Of a stretch of 41,146 nucleotides of DNA, positions 18,940 through 27,933 are shown in pieces. Each line of letters starts with the position of its first letter. The first letter of the stretch is position 1. The DNA is from a virus: IMG/VR virus record IMGVR_UViG_3300008266_000264, positions 1 to 41,146 of that record; one strand, written 5' to 3'. Position numbers and translations under genes: made by a program. Under the pieces are notes generated by a model, which did not search any database, was not told the DNA's origin, and worked only from the letters and a program-made list of their open reading frames with translations.

Positions 18940-20400
18940 CTATGCTAATACAGCGCTAGAAGTGAATAACACAAAGTTATTAGCACCTTGAACACATAAA
19001 CATCTTTCAGACAAGAAGTTTACCTCCATTGCGTCTAAGTCAGAAGTATATGCTCCACCAACAGAACCTAATACCCAAGATTTCATTCTTCTATCGTCAG
19101 CTTGAGAAGCTCTATAACGAACATGTAAGAATGGTCTACGGATATTTGTTCCTAAAATTTGGTCATAAACAGTTGAAGTTCCTGCAGGTACAAGTACACC
19201 ATCAATAGCAGACTCAGCAACAGCTCCACGAGTTGAAGCATCATTTAAGTATTTCCAATCTGTTTTATAGAAATCGTAAGAACCTCTACGGAAACCAGAG
19301 AAACCTAAGTTTAATGCCATTTCAGAAGAGTTTTCAAATAAACCATAAGCAACCCCTCCATTAACTCCAGAAGATAAGTTAGCAAGCATATCATCAAAGT
19401 CTAATGAAGTCTGACGGTTTAAGAATAACATGTTCTCTTCAATAGCTCCTTGAGTATCTAAGTTTCTTAAGATTGAATCAAATTCTGATAAACCACCACC
19501 AGCAGTAAAGTTGTTTAATACATTACCTCTTTCTTGGATAGCAGCGAATAAACCTTGAGTACCTTTTTTACCAGCAGCTAAAGCAGCAGATCCAGCAGCA
19601 GCTAATTCTCCTTCTACTACAGCCATTTCTAAGTAATCTTCAAAACGTAATCTTGTTTCAGACTCTGCTTTTAAATACCACATAAATCCACCAGCTCCAT
19701 CTTCAGTAGCAATTTCTACCCATCCGATTTGAGCTGTGTCAGATCCATTAACAACATATTTGTTACGGATAATGATAGGAGAGTTAGAGAATTGAGTAAA
19801 GCTTGGCTCAATACTTACATAGTCATCATTTACTAAAGTAGATCCTTTTTTATACTCAGAACCATAAACAAAGATTTTTAAGTCTTCTTGTCCGTCTGTA
19901 AATCCAGCAGCAGCTAATGTAGCAGCAGTATAAGGAGCAACAGTTAAGTCACCAGTGATAGGATCACTTGCAGTAACAATAGCTTTAACCTCTAATCCTG
20001 TAGCAGGATCTAAAATAACAATAGTTTGGTTAATAGAGATAACGTTTTGTACGAAATCATTAGGATTAGCTGGAGTTAAGTCAACTGGGATAACTAATGT
20101 ATTTCCAGCAGCACTATCTACTTCAACTCCTGTGTAAGCAATGTGTAATCTGTTTTGTTCTGACCAAATAACTTGATCTGATGCCATTGGCATTTCAGCA
20201 CCAACCATACGTAAGAATCCGGAAAGAGTTCTATTCCCATAACGCTCTACTTCTTGTTCGTAGATTTCTGGTAAATATTGTTGTGCAAAAGATACGAAAT
20301 CCGCATTATTAGGATCCGTAAAGTTTAAATAGTTAGTTTCTAAAGCTTGTTGTTTTTGAGACGGTTTAATGGTCCCAAACGAAGGCGTTACATCTGCCAT
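18940..20400 (-). CDS. Major capsid protein (HK97-fold candidate)
   Basis: 486 residues. The pattern fits a phage major capsid protein: a central region GWVEIATEDGAGGFMWYLKA, then ETRLRFEDYLEMAVVEGELA, then an alanine/glycine-rich segment and GTQGLFAAIQERGNVLNNF, as in crAss-like and T4-like capsid proteins (memory). It lies directly downstream of portal and scaffold-like genes and is followed by a terminator. Third positions look more GC-rich and codon choice more restricted than in the neighbours, as expected for a very highly expressed gene. There is no obvious N-terminal delta domain, so if maturation cleavage occurs it is small or happens on the scaffold. The ATG at 20400 has the A/T-rich leader AATTAAAAGATT. 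Confidence 0.85.
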   Translation of the reverse strand: MADVTPSFGTIKPSQKQQALETNYLNFTDPNNADFVSFAQQYLPEIYEQEVERYGNRTLSGFLRMVGAEMPMASDQVIWSEQNRLHIAYTGVEVDSAAGNTLVIPVDLTPANPNDFVQNVISINQTIVILDPATGLEVKAIVTASDPITGDLTVAPYTAATLAAAGFTDGQEDLKIFVYGSEYKKGSTLVNDDYVSIEPSFTQFSNSPIIIRNKYVVNGSDTAQIGWVEIATEDGAGGFMWYLKAESETRLRFEDYLEMAVVEGELAAAGSAALAAGKKGTQGLFAAIQERGNVLNNFTAGGGLSEFDSILRNLDTQGAIEENMLFLNRQTSLDFDDMLANLSSGVNGGVAYGLFENSSEMALNLGFSGFRRGSYDFYKTDWKYLNDASTRGAVAESAIDGVLVPAGTSTVYDQILGTNIRRPFLHVRYRASQADDRRMKSWVLGSVGGAYTSDLDAMEVNFLSERCLCVQGANNFVLFTSSAVLA

Positions 20401-20412
20401 AATCTTTTAATT

Positions 20413-21615
20413 TTAATTGTTAAATTTGTTTTTTATTCTCAATTTTGTAGAATCAACACCATTAACTGCTTTTATCTTAAAACCATTTACAAATATTTCA
20501 CCGCTTGATGTTTGTCTCGGAGCGGTTGATACATTGTTTGATTTAGCGGTAATTTCTTTAATTGCGTCGGCTTTACCTTGCTCGTAAAAATGATGAGCTA
20601 AAGTATCTACATTTTCAGCAGCATACATTGCTTTGTGATAACCTTTCAAATCTGTTACTTCACCCTTATCATTCAAGAACTTCTTGACTAGGTTAGTAAT
20701 GTTTGATTGTTTTTCAGCTACCGTCTCAGCGTTTTGAACTCCATATCTAAAATTTTTATCACCTAATTTAAAATCAAAACCTTTGAAATCTTGAGTGAAA
20801 AAACTTTTTGTGTCGCTCTTAAACCTTGAGTGTTGGCTTTCAACAACTTCCTGCTCTTGTTGGTATCGGTTAAAAAAGTCAATTGCTTTTTGTTGATCTT
20901 TATTAATACTTGGTCGTAACTTTACTTCCTCATAATATTTAGATTTAAGATCTTCTAAAAAACCTTTTGCTTTTGCAACCTCTTCCTTAAACGCTAATTT
21001 CTTTTTACGGATTTCACGTTCATCGTCCTCGTCTTCATCGTATGCAAAACGATCGTCCATTAGGAAATCAATTTCGTCATCATTCAGATGAGGTCTAGTT
21101 TTTTTATAATATTCTTTTAATAATAATTCGTTATTAACACTTGAGTAATCAGCATTCAATCTAACATAATCTTCTACTGTTCCTCCAGTCTCTTCCATAA
21201 ATGAAATCAACTTTTCAATGTTTTCTGGTAATTGTTTACCTGTAGTCTCCGCTGTATTCACAGCCTCTATAGCTTCTTCTTCTAATTCTCTAGTGCTAAT
21301 AGCTACTTCTTCTTCAGATATTTCTTGTATTACAGTAACCGGCGTTACGTTAAGTTCAGTTACTTCTTTTTCGGGGACAACTTTTTCGGTAACGATTTGA
21401 TCGATTTGGTTTCCTTGCTCCACTTCTTGCAATCCCACTTCGGGCTGTTTTGGCTGTAACAAGCTTTCATTTGTGCTTTGCTCTTGAATGGCATTATCTT
21501 CTGTTTTAGTTTGTAAATCTACTTTTGTAACTGTCGCAGGCTTATTTAATTTTCTAGCCGCAGGTTTTGGTTTTTGTAATTTAAAACTACCTTCTTGTTT
21601 TACTTCTTGTGACAT
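20413..21615 (-). CDS. Scaffold-like / capsid assembly protein
   Basis: 400 residues, strongly acidic in its first half (valine/glutamate/glutamine-rich repeats, residues ~40-150; an acidic run DDRFAYDEDEDDE near 185-197) and helical in its second half. It lies between portal and major capsid protein, the usual place of the scaffold in podophages, and its composition (acidic, low complexity, no cysteine apparent) matches scaffolds such as those of T7- and crAss-like phages. A conserved end segment (GEIFVNGFKIKAVNGVDSTKLRIKN) is basic and could bind the capsid shell. No protease motif seen. Confidence 0.7.
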   Translation of the reverse strand: MSQEVKQEGSFKLQKPKPAARKLNKPATVTKVDLQTKTEDNAIQEQSTNESLLQPKQPEVGLQEVEQGNQIDQIVTEKVVPEKEVTELNVTPVTVIQEISEEEVAISTRELEEEAIEAVNTAETTGKQLPENIEKLISFMEETGGTVEDYVRLNADYSSVNNELLLKEYYKKTRPHLNDDEIDFLMDDRFAYDEDEDDEREIRKKKLAFKEEVAKAKGFLEDLKSKYYEEVKLRPSINKDQQKAIDFFNRYQQEQEVVESQHSRFKSDTKSFFTQDFKGFDFKLGDKNFRYGVQNAETVAEKQSNITNLVKKFLNDKGEVTDLKGYHKAMYAAENVDTLAHHFYEQGKADAIKEITAKSNNVSTAPRQTSSGEIFVNGFKIKAVNGVDSTKLRIKNKFNN

Positions 21616-21646
21616 GATATAATAATATAAAATTAGTTAATATTTT

Positions 21647-24049
21647 TTACATAAGACCTAAGTCAAATTCTGCAGCACCGGTATTTTCAAAATCTTTTGG
21701 CATAGTATTGTTTTTTCTTTGCTCAATTAATTCTGATTGTTGTGTTGCTTGTATTTTTGTTCTTTGATCTTTTCTATCTTCCATTTGATTTAATTTAGTA
21801 TTGGCAATATCCATTTGCATTTTTGCTAACTCTAAATCATATTGGAATTGTTCTGCTAAAAGTTGTTTTTTAATTTCTAACTCTTGCATCATTCTTTGTA
21901 TCTCAAATTGAGATTTTGATTGTAGCACTTGTATTTCAGTTTGAGCTATAGCTTCTCTCTTTTGAACTTCAGCCATTGCTGCTGCTTCAGAAGCTTGAGC
22001 TTGAGCTTCACCTTGTGCTCTGATCATTTCTTGTTGATTAGCTTGATCTCTTTCTTGTTTCTTCTTCTTTTTAAATTTCAATGCTTGATTTGCTAATCCA
22101 ATATTATTTATTTGGTTTAAATCAATAACATCTTCTAAGTCGATATTGCCTGATTGTAGTGCTATTTGAACATTTCTTTCAAAAGCTGCTTTTTCTTCTT
22201 CTTCAGGTTCTAATTCAAGGAATATACCAAAGTCATGCAGATTTAGATTTTCAATTTCTTTTAAAGTCTCTACATTAAATAAAGATATACTTTCTATTAA
22301 TGATTGTTTTGTTAACGGAAAATTAAGTGAATCTCCAATTCTTAAAGAAACATTCTCACAAGTTCTTAATGTTAAATATAAACTTGCGTCTTTTATATGT
22401 CTTGTTGCTGTATTTGAATTTGCAGCAGCCATTTTTTGTAATCCAACTAAAGCATCTTTGTCTGGCGTACTACCATCTCTAGCTTCATTTAATCCGGTAA
22501 CATCGCGGATCATTTGTAAATAGTATTGGTATGTGCCTATAAGTGCTTGTATCTTAGCATTACCATTCGATGTTTGTAATTCTTGAATTGGTACTTTACC
22601 TTGATTAAAACCTCCGTCTTGAGACATAGATCTACCTACAATACTACCTGTTTGGAAATACATATTAAGAGCTTCTGCTGGATTATAATTGGTACCATTA
22701 CCTAAATCAACTTCGGCTAAACCATCTACATCTACGAATACACCATCTGGTACCATTCTAGATAATACTTGTTGTAATTTAAGGTGAGTTAATTGGATCA
22801 TATCTGCAAATGTAGTAGTTCTACTTACTAATGATTCAATTCTACCTTTATACATTCTAGGAGCACAGACAGTATAATTCATCTGTACTTTTGTTGTATC
22901 AGCAAATGGGCGAGTCATATTTTCTGACAACTTCCATTCTAACATTTTTTCATATCCAAGAATTTTGGCTCCTGTATATAATACTTCAATGCTTCTTGAT
23001 ACCCTTTTAAAATTATCATTTTCTGGCGGATCAAAACTATCGTCTTTTTCAATAGCTTTCTCCAGCCCTTGTTCTGTTTGTTTTATTTTAAATACTTGAT
23101 TTGAATATGTTTTGTATTCAAAATATAATACTTGAACAGTTGTATTATCATTACTTTGTCCAGGATAGTTACGAATATAATTCATGTCTCCTGGGAACTT
23201 TTCAATTTCTTTTAAGTCTTCTTCTGACAGATGAGGAAATTGCTTTTTTAATTCTTCTAAACTTATAGCTTTTACTTCTCCAACATAATATATATCTTCA
23301 AAGTTTGGATCTTCTGTATAAGAATATACTAAATTAGCTGGATCAACATAGTCGATAACTATCCCATTAGCGGGATTCCATGATGTTTTAGCACATGCAA
23401 TACCAATAACTGCTAAATCATAATTAAGTCTTTTAGCGATTAAATCGTATTTATTTGTAGCTAAAACCTGATTAATAACTTCTTCTTCAGCAATCTCAAT
23501 TGCAGGCTTATAATCAAGCTGCAATCTCATTTCTAATTCTTCTGTTGATTCTGGTAAGTTTTCAGGATCTGTTGTATTATATAGATTAACCCCTAATTTA
23601 CTTTGTATTTCATCAAGTAATTCACGAGCCATCATATCTCGCATTATACCTGACGCATATTCTGTTTTGGCTTTTGTAGCTGCAGGGTCTTGAGCATAAG
23701 CTCTTATACTATAACTTTTATTAGAAATACCATTAACAACAATATCTACAAATTTAGGTAAAATAGGAATAGGTTTCCAATCTAAGTTTAAATAAGATAA
23801 GTCACCATTAACAGCTAACTCATCTTTATATTTTTGTATAGGCTGTTCACCTCTTGCATAAAGTCTTAGTCTATGAAAGTTTTGCCAGTTTGATCCAAAT
23901 CTATCATTTCCAGCTCCACCAACACGATCTCCTCTAAACCATTCATTTTCGATAGCCCTACCTACAAGTGTTCCATATTCTAATGTTTGCTTCACTTGAT
24001 CAGGTACTACCTGACTAGGGAAAGAACTATTGCTATTAGTATAAATCAT
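21647..24049 (-). CDS. Portal protein
   Basis: 800 residues. The N-terminal half has the features of large podophage portals: LKPFVD-like text (ILPKFVDIVVNGISNKSY), helices with DLIAKRLNYDLAVIGIACAK, WNP..GIVIDYVDPANLVYS, then the stem/wing region with MIRDVTGLNEARDGSTPDKD, a well-known portal signature around residues 515-535. The last ~150 residues are a Gln/Glu/Ala/Lys coiled coil, probably the barrel that extends into the head. It follows TerL by three bases. It forms the 12-subunit channel for DNA entry. The size (about 800) suits crAss-like and related portals. Confidence 0.88.
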   Translation of the reverse strand: MIYTNSNSSFPSQVVPDQVKQTLEYGTLVGRAIENEWFRGDRVGGAGNDRFGSNWQNFHRLRLYARGEQPIQKYKDELAVNGDLSYLNLDWKPIPILPKFVDIVVNGISNKSYSIRAYAQDPAATKAKTEYASGIMRDMMARELLDEIQSKLGVNLYNTTDPENLPESTEELEMRLQLDYKPAIEIAEEEVINQVLATNKYDLIAKRLNYDLAVIGIACAKTSWNPANGIVIDYVDPANLVYSYTEDPNFEDIYYVGEVKAISLEELKKQFPHLSEEDLKEIEKFPGDMNYIRNYPGQSNDNTTVQVLYFEYKTYSNQVFKIKQTEQGLEKAIEKDDSFDPPENDNFKRVSRSIEVLYTGAKILGYEKMLEWKLSENMTRPFADTTKVQMNYTVCAPRMYKGRIESLVSRTTTFADMIQLTHLKLQQVLSRMVPDGVFVDVDGLAEVDLGNGTNYNPAEALNMYFQTGSIVGRSMSQDGGFNQGKVPIQELQTSNGNAKIQALIGTYQYYLQMIRDVTGLNEARDGSTPDKDALVGLQKMAAANSNTATRHIKDASLYLTLRTCENVSLRIGDSLNFPLTKQSLIESISLFNVETLKEIENLNLHDFGIFLELEPEEEEKAAFERNVQIALQSGNIDLEDVIDLNQINNIGLANQALKFKKKKKQERDQANQQEMIRAQGEAQAQASEAAAMAEVQKREAIAQTEIQVLQSKSQFEIQRMMQELEIKKQLLAEQFQYDLELAKMQMDIANTKLNQMEDRKDQRTKIQATQQSELIEQRKNNTMPKDFENTGAAEFDLGLM

Positions 24050-24052
24050 TTA

Positions 24053-26272
24053 TTATATTATTTTTGAAGTATTGCCACTATTATTATATTTCTTAAAATT
24101 TAAAGGCACAGACCTTTTATCTGTTTCGTAAATAGGGGAGTACATGTGCCTATTGCATGCCATTATAGCTAAACCGGAACTAATAGAAGCATCGTGTTTT
24201 GTTCTATCATTAATATTAAATCTTGCCCAGTCATTCAATGTCCTTTGAAAATACATATCCCCGTGATTGTCTCCTTGAACACCTACATAGTTTTCTATAT
24301 AAGTTTCAATTGCAGCCGCATGAGCTTGTATAATATCTTGACCAGAGTTTGGTATACCGCCAATTTCTTTTTCAGTAGGGGATAATTTATTCCAAGTCTT
24401 ATCCGGTCTATTCATAGAAAAACCTCTATATCCTCTGCGCTTAAAATAATACAGCAATCGAGCTTTATTATTCTCTGCTAATATAGGCATTCCATAAAAC
24501 ACACAAGCCATTAAAACTTCTTCAAAAAATATTTCGGCTGTTTGAGGCCTAGCTATATATTCTAAAAAGAAATGGTTTGCAGGAATATTTTCCATTGAAA
24601 ATTTTGTTAATCCATGCAAGGATCCATTAGATCCCCTTGTATCAACAGTTCCTGATATATCATAACTATCACACCCAAAAGCGCCACAATGTTCATTACC
24701 AGGATATTTAAACCCATCTTTTATTATTACGCGGTTTTGTAAGTATTTATCCGGAACCCAACTAACTAAAAATCTGCCATCAGGATTTGGGTAAAATAAT
24801 ACTTTAGAATCTTGTATTCCATTCTCCCATTGAAAACTTCCTCTTGTTATAACATTTGTATTTCGTAAATCATCATTATAATCAATCTGCTCATATATCT
24901 TTGTCAGATTAAATAATGCTTGTTTTGCCTCATCTCTAAATGCGTGTTGTTCTGTTCTTGGAAATTGTCGATAATATTCATTTAAAGCATCTGAGTTTCC
25001 TTTTAAACCTTCAACTTCATTTTGCCAATGCTCAATAACTCCTATCTCAATCCAATTACCGTCAACGCCCTTTATAGGTTTTTCCGGAGTGTCGAAGACA
25101 GGTAAGCCATAAGTATCAATGAATCCCTCGTACGACCATTCCATAGGTATGAACAAACTATATAATCCTGAAGCAGTCTGTCCATTGCGGTTTCTTTTCG
25201 TAATGTCGGATTCATAATAAAGCTTTTTAAAATTTTCGCCTCCCTTATCTAAAGCATTTGATGTTGAACCCATCATACACTTACCAATAATTCTTGCTCC
25301 TAATCGTAAACAAGTTTTAGTAACTCGCCAGTTGTTTAATATATTATCTGGACGTTCCCATTTACCACTTTCGTCATGTACTAATAACTTTAACTTTTCA
25401 CCATCATAAGAGTTGTCTCCAGTGTTTTTCCAGTCAATAGTTGTATCTAGTCCATCTAATTCTTCTAACTTTTCATTAGCATCAAGTTTCTTACGAGTAA
25501 GCTTTGATGCTGGTATTCTATATGCTAATTCTGTTTTTGGTCTATCCATACCATCCTGGATAGGTTTAAAAAAGAATGGGTAATTTATAGATATTGGTAC
25601 AACTTTGTCTGTAAACATTTTTTTAGCGTCTGCTCCCGACTTAGAAAGTATACCATATCTTGAATCACTTGATATGGTCGCTTGATTAACTAATTCTGCA
25701 GATGACATAAATGAAAATCCTGAACGTCTATTTTTTAAATAGGCCATACCATAACATCTATTGTCTGCTTTACAAGCTTCCCAAAATATAAAGAATAATC
25801 TATTAGATTCTCTAAAATCTGGCGCACCAATATCTATCTTGCTCCATTGCAAGTACATATAATGAGTACCCGTTATATAAGTTGGTTTTCCGTTATTATA
25901 AAATGAAAAACCCTCTTCTCTATTTTTAAATTCTTGATCAATATAATCATACCAATTTTCTTTAAAAGTATCTGGATATTTGTTCCAGTCAAAAACACTT
26001 TTTATTTTTGACAATTCTTTTGGTAATTCTATTTGTTCCCAATATTGATCTTGTGGTTTATTAGACCTTTTATATGCATCCTCTATTAAAGGTAAAGCAA
26101 TTTTAAGGTTTTGAATTTCATATATTTCACCAATCTTGCCTGTCTTACTTATAACAACAACATCATGCTCGCGGTTATAACCGTACTCCCATTTGTTATG
26201 TCTGTTCTTTTGTTTTATTATATTTGGCTTAATATGATCAGTGACTTCTCTATATAAAGTTTGTTCGTACAT
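24053..26272 (-). CDS. terL: Terminase large subunit (TerL)
   Basis: 739 residues. ATPase half: a deviant Walker A (KNRRSGFSF, glycine 185; no classic GKS/T) and a Walker B (LLVHDE, Asp300-Glu301). Nuclease half: GCDSYD with Asp535 and Asp538 as candidate metal ligands, then ILAENNKARLL and a later DIIQAHAAAIETYIENYVG stretch, as in RNase H-fold terminase nucleases. The enzyme pumps DNA into the prohead through the portal and cuts it. The start overlaps the preceding stop in a TAATG, so translation is coupled to the small putative terminase subunit. The long N-terminal extension (~150 residues before Walker A) resembles TerL proteins of crAss-like and related phages (memory). Confidence 0.88.
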   Translation of the reverse strand: MYEQTLYREVTDHIKPNIIKQKNRHNKWEYGYNREHDVVVISKTGKIGEIYEIQNLKIALPLIEDAYKRSNKPQDQYWEQIELPKELSKIKSVFDWNKYPDTFKENWYDYIDQEFKNREEGFSFYNNGKPTYITGTHYMYLQWSKIDIGAPDFRESNRLFFIFWEACKADNRCYGMAYLKNRRSGFSFMSSAELVNQATISSDSRYGILSKSGADAKKMFTDKVVPISINYPFFFKPIQDGMDRPKTELAYRIPASKLTRKKLDANEKLEELDGLDTTIDWKNTGDNSYDGEKLKLLVHDESGKWERPDNILNNWRVTKTCLRLGARIIGKCMMGSTSNALDKGGENFKKLYYESDITKRNRNGQTASGLYSLFIPMEWSYEGFIDTYGLPVFDTPEKPIKGVDGNWIEIGVIEHWQNEVEGLKGNSDALNEYYRQFPRTEQHAFRDEAKQALFNLTKIYEQIDYNDDLRNTNVITRGSFQWENGIQDSKVLFYPNPDGRFLVSWVPDKYLQNRVIIKDGFKYPGNEHCGAFGCDSYDISGTVDTRGSNGSLHGLTKFSMENIPANHFFLEYIARPQTAEIFFEEVLMACVFYGMPILAENNKARLLYYFKRRGYRGFSMNRPDKTWNKLSPTEKEIGGIPNSGQDIIQAHAAAIETYIENYVGVQGDNHGDMYFQRTLNDWARFNINDRTKHDASISSGLAIMACNRHMYSPIYETDKRSVPLNFKKYNNSGNTSKII

Positions 26273-26544
26273 TATTTAGACCTCCCTTCTGCAAATCCTT
26301 TAAAAACTTTTACTTCTGTAGTTTTTTCAGACTCCTCTATCATTCGCTCTTCTTCTTGTATTCTATTAAGGATTTCAAGGGCATCAAAAATAGCTAGCTT
26401 TTTTGTAGCTGCTGCGTTCTTTAATCTATCAGCAGATATATCATCTCCACTATCTACAATTTTTTCTTCAGCTACTTTTATTAATTCCTCAACTGCTTTT
26501 TGCCCAGCTCGGATTATATTCAGCTTCGTTTCCTTTATATTCAT
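26272..26544 (-). CDS. Candidate small terminase subunit
   Basis: 90 residues, almost all helical, acidic-to-neutral: IIRAGQKAVEELIKVAEEKI, then DDISADRLKNAAATKKLAIF. Its start lies 56 bases inside the end of the tandem co-chaperonin gene in another frame, and its stop is joined to the TerL start (TAATG). Small, helical proteins immediately before TerL are usually TerS, which recognises the packaging site and forms a ring. No helix-turn-helix is obvious, so the assignment rests on position and size. The overlap suggests translational coupling with both neighbours. Confidence 0.55.
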   Translation of the reverse strand: MNIKETKLNIIRAGQKAVEELIKVAEEKIVDSGDDISADRLKNAAATKKLAIFDALEILNRIQEEERMIEESEKTTEVKVFKGFAEGRSK

Positions 26545-27100
26545 ATTTAATTACAATATCATTAGATTTCATACAATATAATCTCTGGCCATCTATAATA
26601 AACTCAAATTCACCATAAGGTTTATATCCAACTAGGTCACCAGGAGTGATTTTAAGCTTGTTTAAGGAATCATTTCCATATTTTAATATTCCAATATGTT
26701 TACGTTCTTTATCTAGCTTAAATTGATCAGTATTCTTTATAGGTTTTACAAAACAACGATCCCCATAAGATTTCCATTCACCATCTCTATTATATAAATA
26801 GATTTGATCCGATGAACAAAAATATAAATCTTCTTTAAAATATGATCGACTATTCTTTTGTTTACCTTTAATATCATAAAAGCGTCTAAATACATTATGA
26901 TGTATTACAACAATATCACCAGGTTTTATATCCGTTTCAAAAGCTAAAGGCACAGAAACAACTTCTGCTAATTTATTAACTGATTTAAAACTTTCTATTC
27001 TGGTATTCAATATTAATTGATTCCCATCAATATCAATGCTGTTATTGTATCTAGATCCTACCGGTTTAATTATAAAATCAAATACAGCTGTCATATTCAT
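26489..27100 (-). CDS. Tandem GroES-like co-chaperonin (two GroES folds)
   Basis: 203 residues. Domain 1 (about 5-101): FDFIIKPVG, a flexible loop containing LIL (29-31, in place of the GroES IVL that binds GroEL), then VVSVP and IKPGDIVVIHHNV. Domain 2 (about 113-188): DRCFVKPI, then IGILKYGN, ITPGDLVGYKPYGEFEFIID and LYCMKSNDIVIKY, which is the GroES barrel and end strand. Only domain 1 shows a hydrophobic mobile-loop tripeptide. This parallels T4 gp31-type phage co-chaperonins but with a duplicated fold. It sits directly before the terminase genes, about 4 kb from the phage's own groEL and its adjacent single-domain groES. Likely role: capping GroEL for late-protein folding. Confidence 0.72.
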   Translation of the reverse strand: MNMTAVFDFIIKPVGSRYNNSIDIDGNQLILNTRIESFKSVNKLAEVVSVPLAFETDIKPGDIVVIHHNVFRRFYDIKGKQKNSRSYFKEDLYFCSSDQIYLYNRDGEWKSYGDRCFVKPIKNTDQFKLDKERKHIGILKYGNDSLNKLKITPGDLVGYKPYGEFEFIIDGQRLYCMKSNDIVIKYEYKGNEAEYNPSWAKSS

Positions 27101-27324
27101 TAGTATTCTAAATCATATTCAACAGATATTGCCATATTTGAATTAAATTTTTTCCATGGCATTACTTCATCTTCTTTCTTAATATATATATTGTAGGAGT
27201 TGTCCTTTTCATCAAATAGTATATAGGAGATTTTATGCCCCCCGTATACTTCTTGGTTTATTGAATAGTGCATAGCGTTTTCTTTATAATCTGGTCCAAT
27301 GCTTATTTTTCTTATAGAATTCAT
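27100..27324 (-). CDS. Small conserved-looking phage protein, unknown function
   Basis: 74 residues: MNSIRKISIGPDYKENAMHY, then KISYILFDEKDNSYNIYIKK and WKKFNSNMAISVEYDLEY. The alternating hydrophobic/polar pattern suggests a small beta sheet. No cysteines or catalytic motif. It overlaps the endonuclease VII stop by four bases (ATGA) and its own stop is joined to the co-chaperonin start (TAATG), so it is translated as part of the packaging operon. I recall similar proteins upstream of terminase genes in uncultured marine phages, without a known function. Confidence 0.65.
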   Translation of the reverse strand: MNSIRKISIGPDYKENAMHYSINQEVYGGHKISYILFDEKDNSYNIYIKKEDEVMPWKKFNSNMAISVEYDLEY

Positions 27325-27653
27325 TTTTTTAAATATTTAATTGCATTTATAAACATTTCTATGTTATCATTAAAATGAGCCAGCCCTAAATTACATTTTC
27401 TGCATAAAATACCCCTAATATTGCCGGATAAATGGCAATGATCAATAACTTTATCTTTTCCAAAGCATTTTGATTTACATATTTCGCAAGTATCTTCTAA
27501 TAATAAGTCTAAGACTTGTTCTTCCGTAATTTTATATCTCAAAGCTCTACACTTTAAATTTCTACAAGACCTACAATATCTGCTATTATCAACTAATTCG
27601 GATTCTATCAAACACAATTTACATGAACCAGTTTTTCTAACTATTGAATCCAT
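27321..27653 (-). CDS. Recombination endonuclease VII family nuclease
   Basis: 110 residues. An N-terminal zinc-finger-like pair C11-C14 / C27-C30 precedes the core: C56-x2-C59, DHCH at 71-74, IRGILCRKCN (C84, C87, N88), LAHFNDN. This is the zinc-stabilised His-Me (HNH-type) fold of T4 endonuclease VII, where Asp and His of the DH pair and the Asn bind the catalytic metal. Endonuclease VII resolves branched DNA before or during packaging; its place just upstream of co-chaperonin and terminase genes fits this. A free-standing homing nuclease is an alternative, but the gene is tightly coupled on both sides. Confidence 0.85.
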   Translation of the reverse strand: MDSIVRKTGSCKLCLIESELVDNSRYCRSCRNLKCRALRYKITEEQVLDLLLEDTCEICKSKCFGKDKVIDHCHLSGNIRGILCRKCNLGLAHFNDNIEMFINAIKYLKK

Positions 27654-27907
27654 TATTGCTCTTGATTTGGTGTTTGCTCAATCTCAGTATATGATCCATC
27701 AGATAGATCGATATTGATTGCTCCGTATTCTTTTTCCAATTCAAGTTTGAATTCTTCTGAGTTTCTATTTACTTCAGCAACTTGATGTAATAACGCATGT
27801 TTTTGTGTTTCTAATAAACCAATATTAGATAGTAATGTCGCTAAGTCTTTTTGATGCTTAGTAATAGTTTCTAATTGTTCTTTTGTAATTTGTCTTACTA
27901 CTTCCAT
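27653..27907 (-). CDS. Small coiled-coil protein of the packaging operon
   Basis: 84 residues from the ATG at 27907. An upstream in-frame ATG at 27958 is rejected because it would start inside the tRNA-like gene and adds a non-conserved-looking 17 residues; the 27907 start has the A/T-rich leader AAATTAAATAAA. Residues ~5-60 form a coiled coil (heptads with LATLLSNIGLLETQKHALLH), then EKEYGAINIDLSDGSYTEIE, an end motif I recall from small proteins of marine phages. Its stop is joined to the start of endonuclease VII (TAATG). Function unknown. Confidence 0.7.
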   Translation of the reverse strand: MEVVRQITKEQLETITKHQKDLATLLSNIGLLETQKHALLHQVAEVNRNSEEFKLELEKEYGAINIDLSDGSYTEIEQTPNQEQ

Positions 27908-27933
27908 TTTATTTAATTTAATTGTTAATATAG

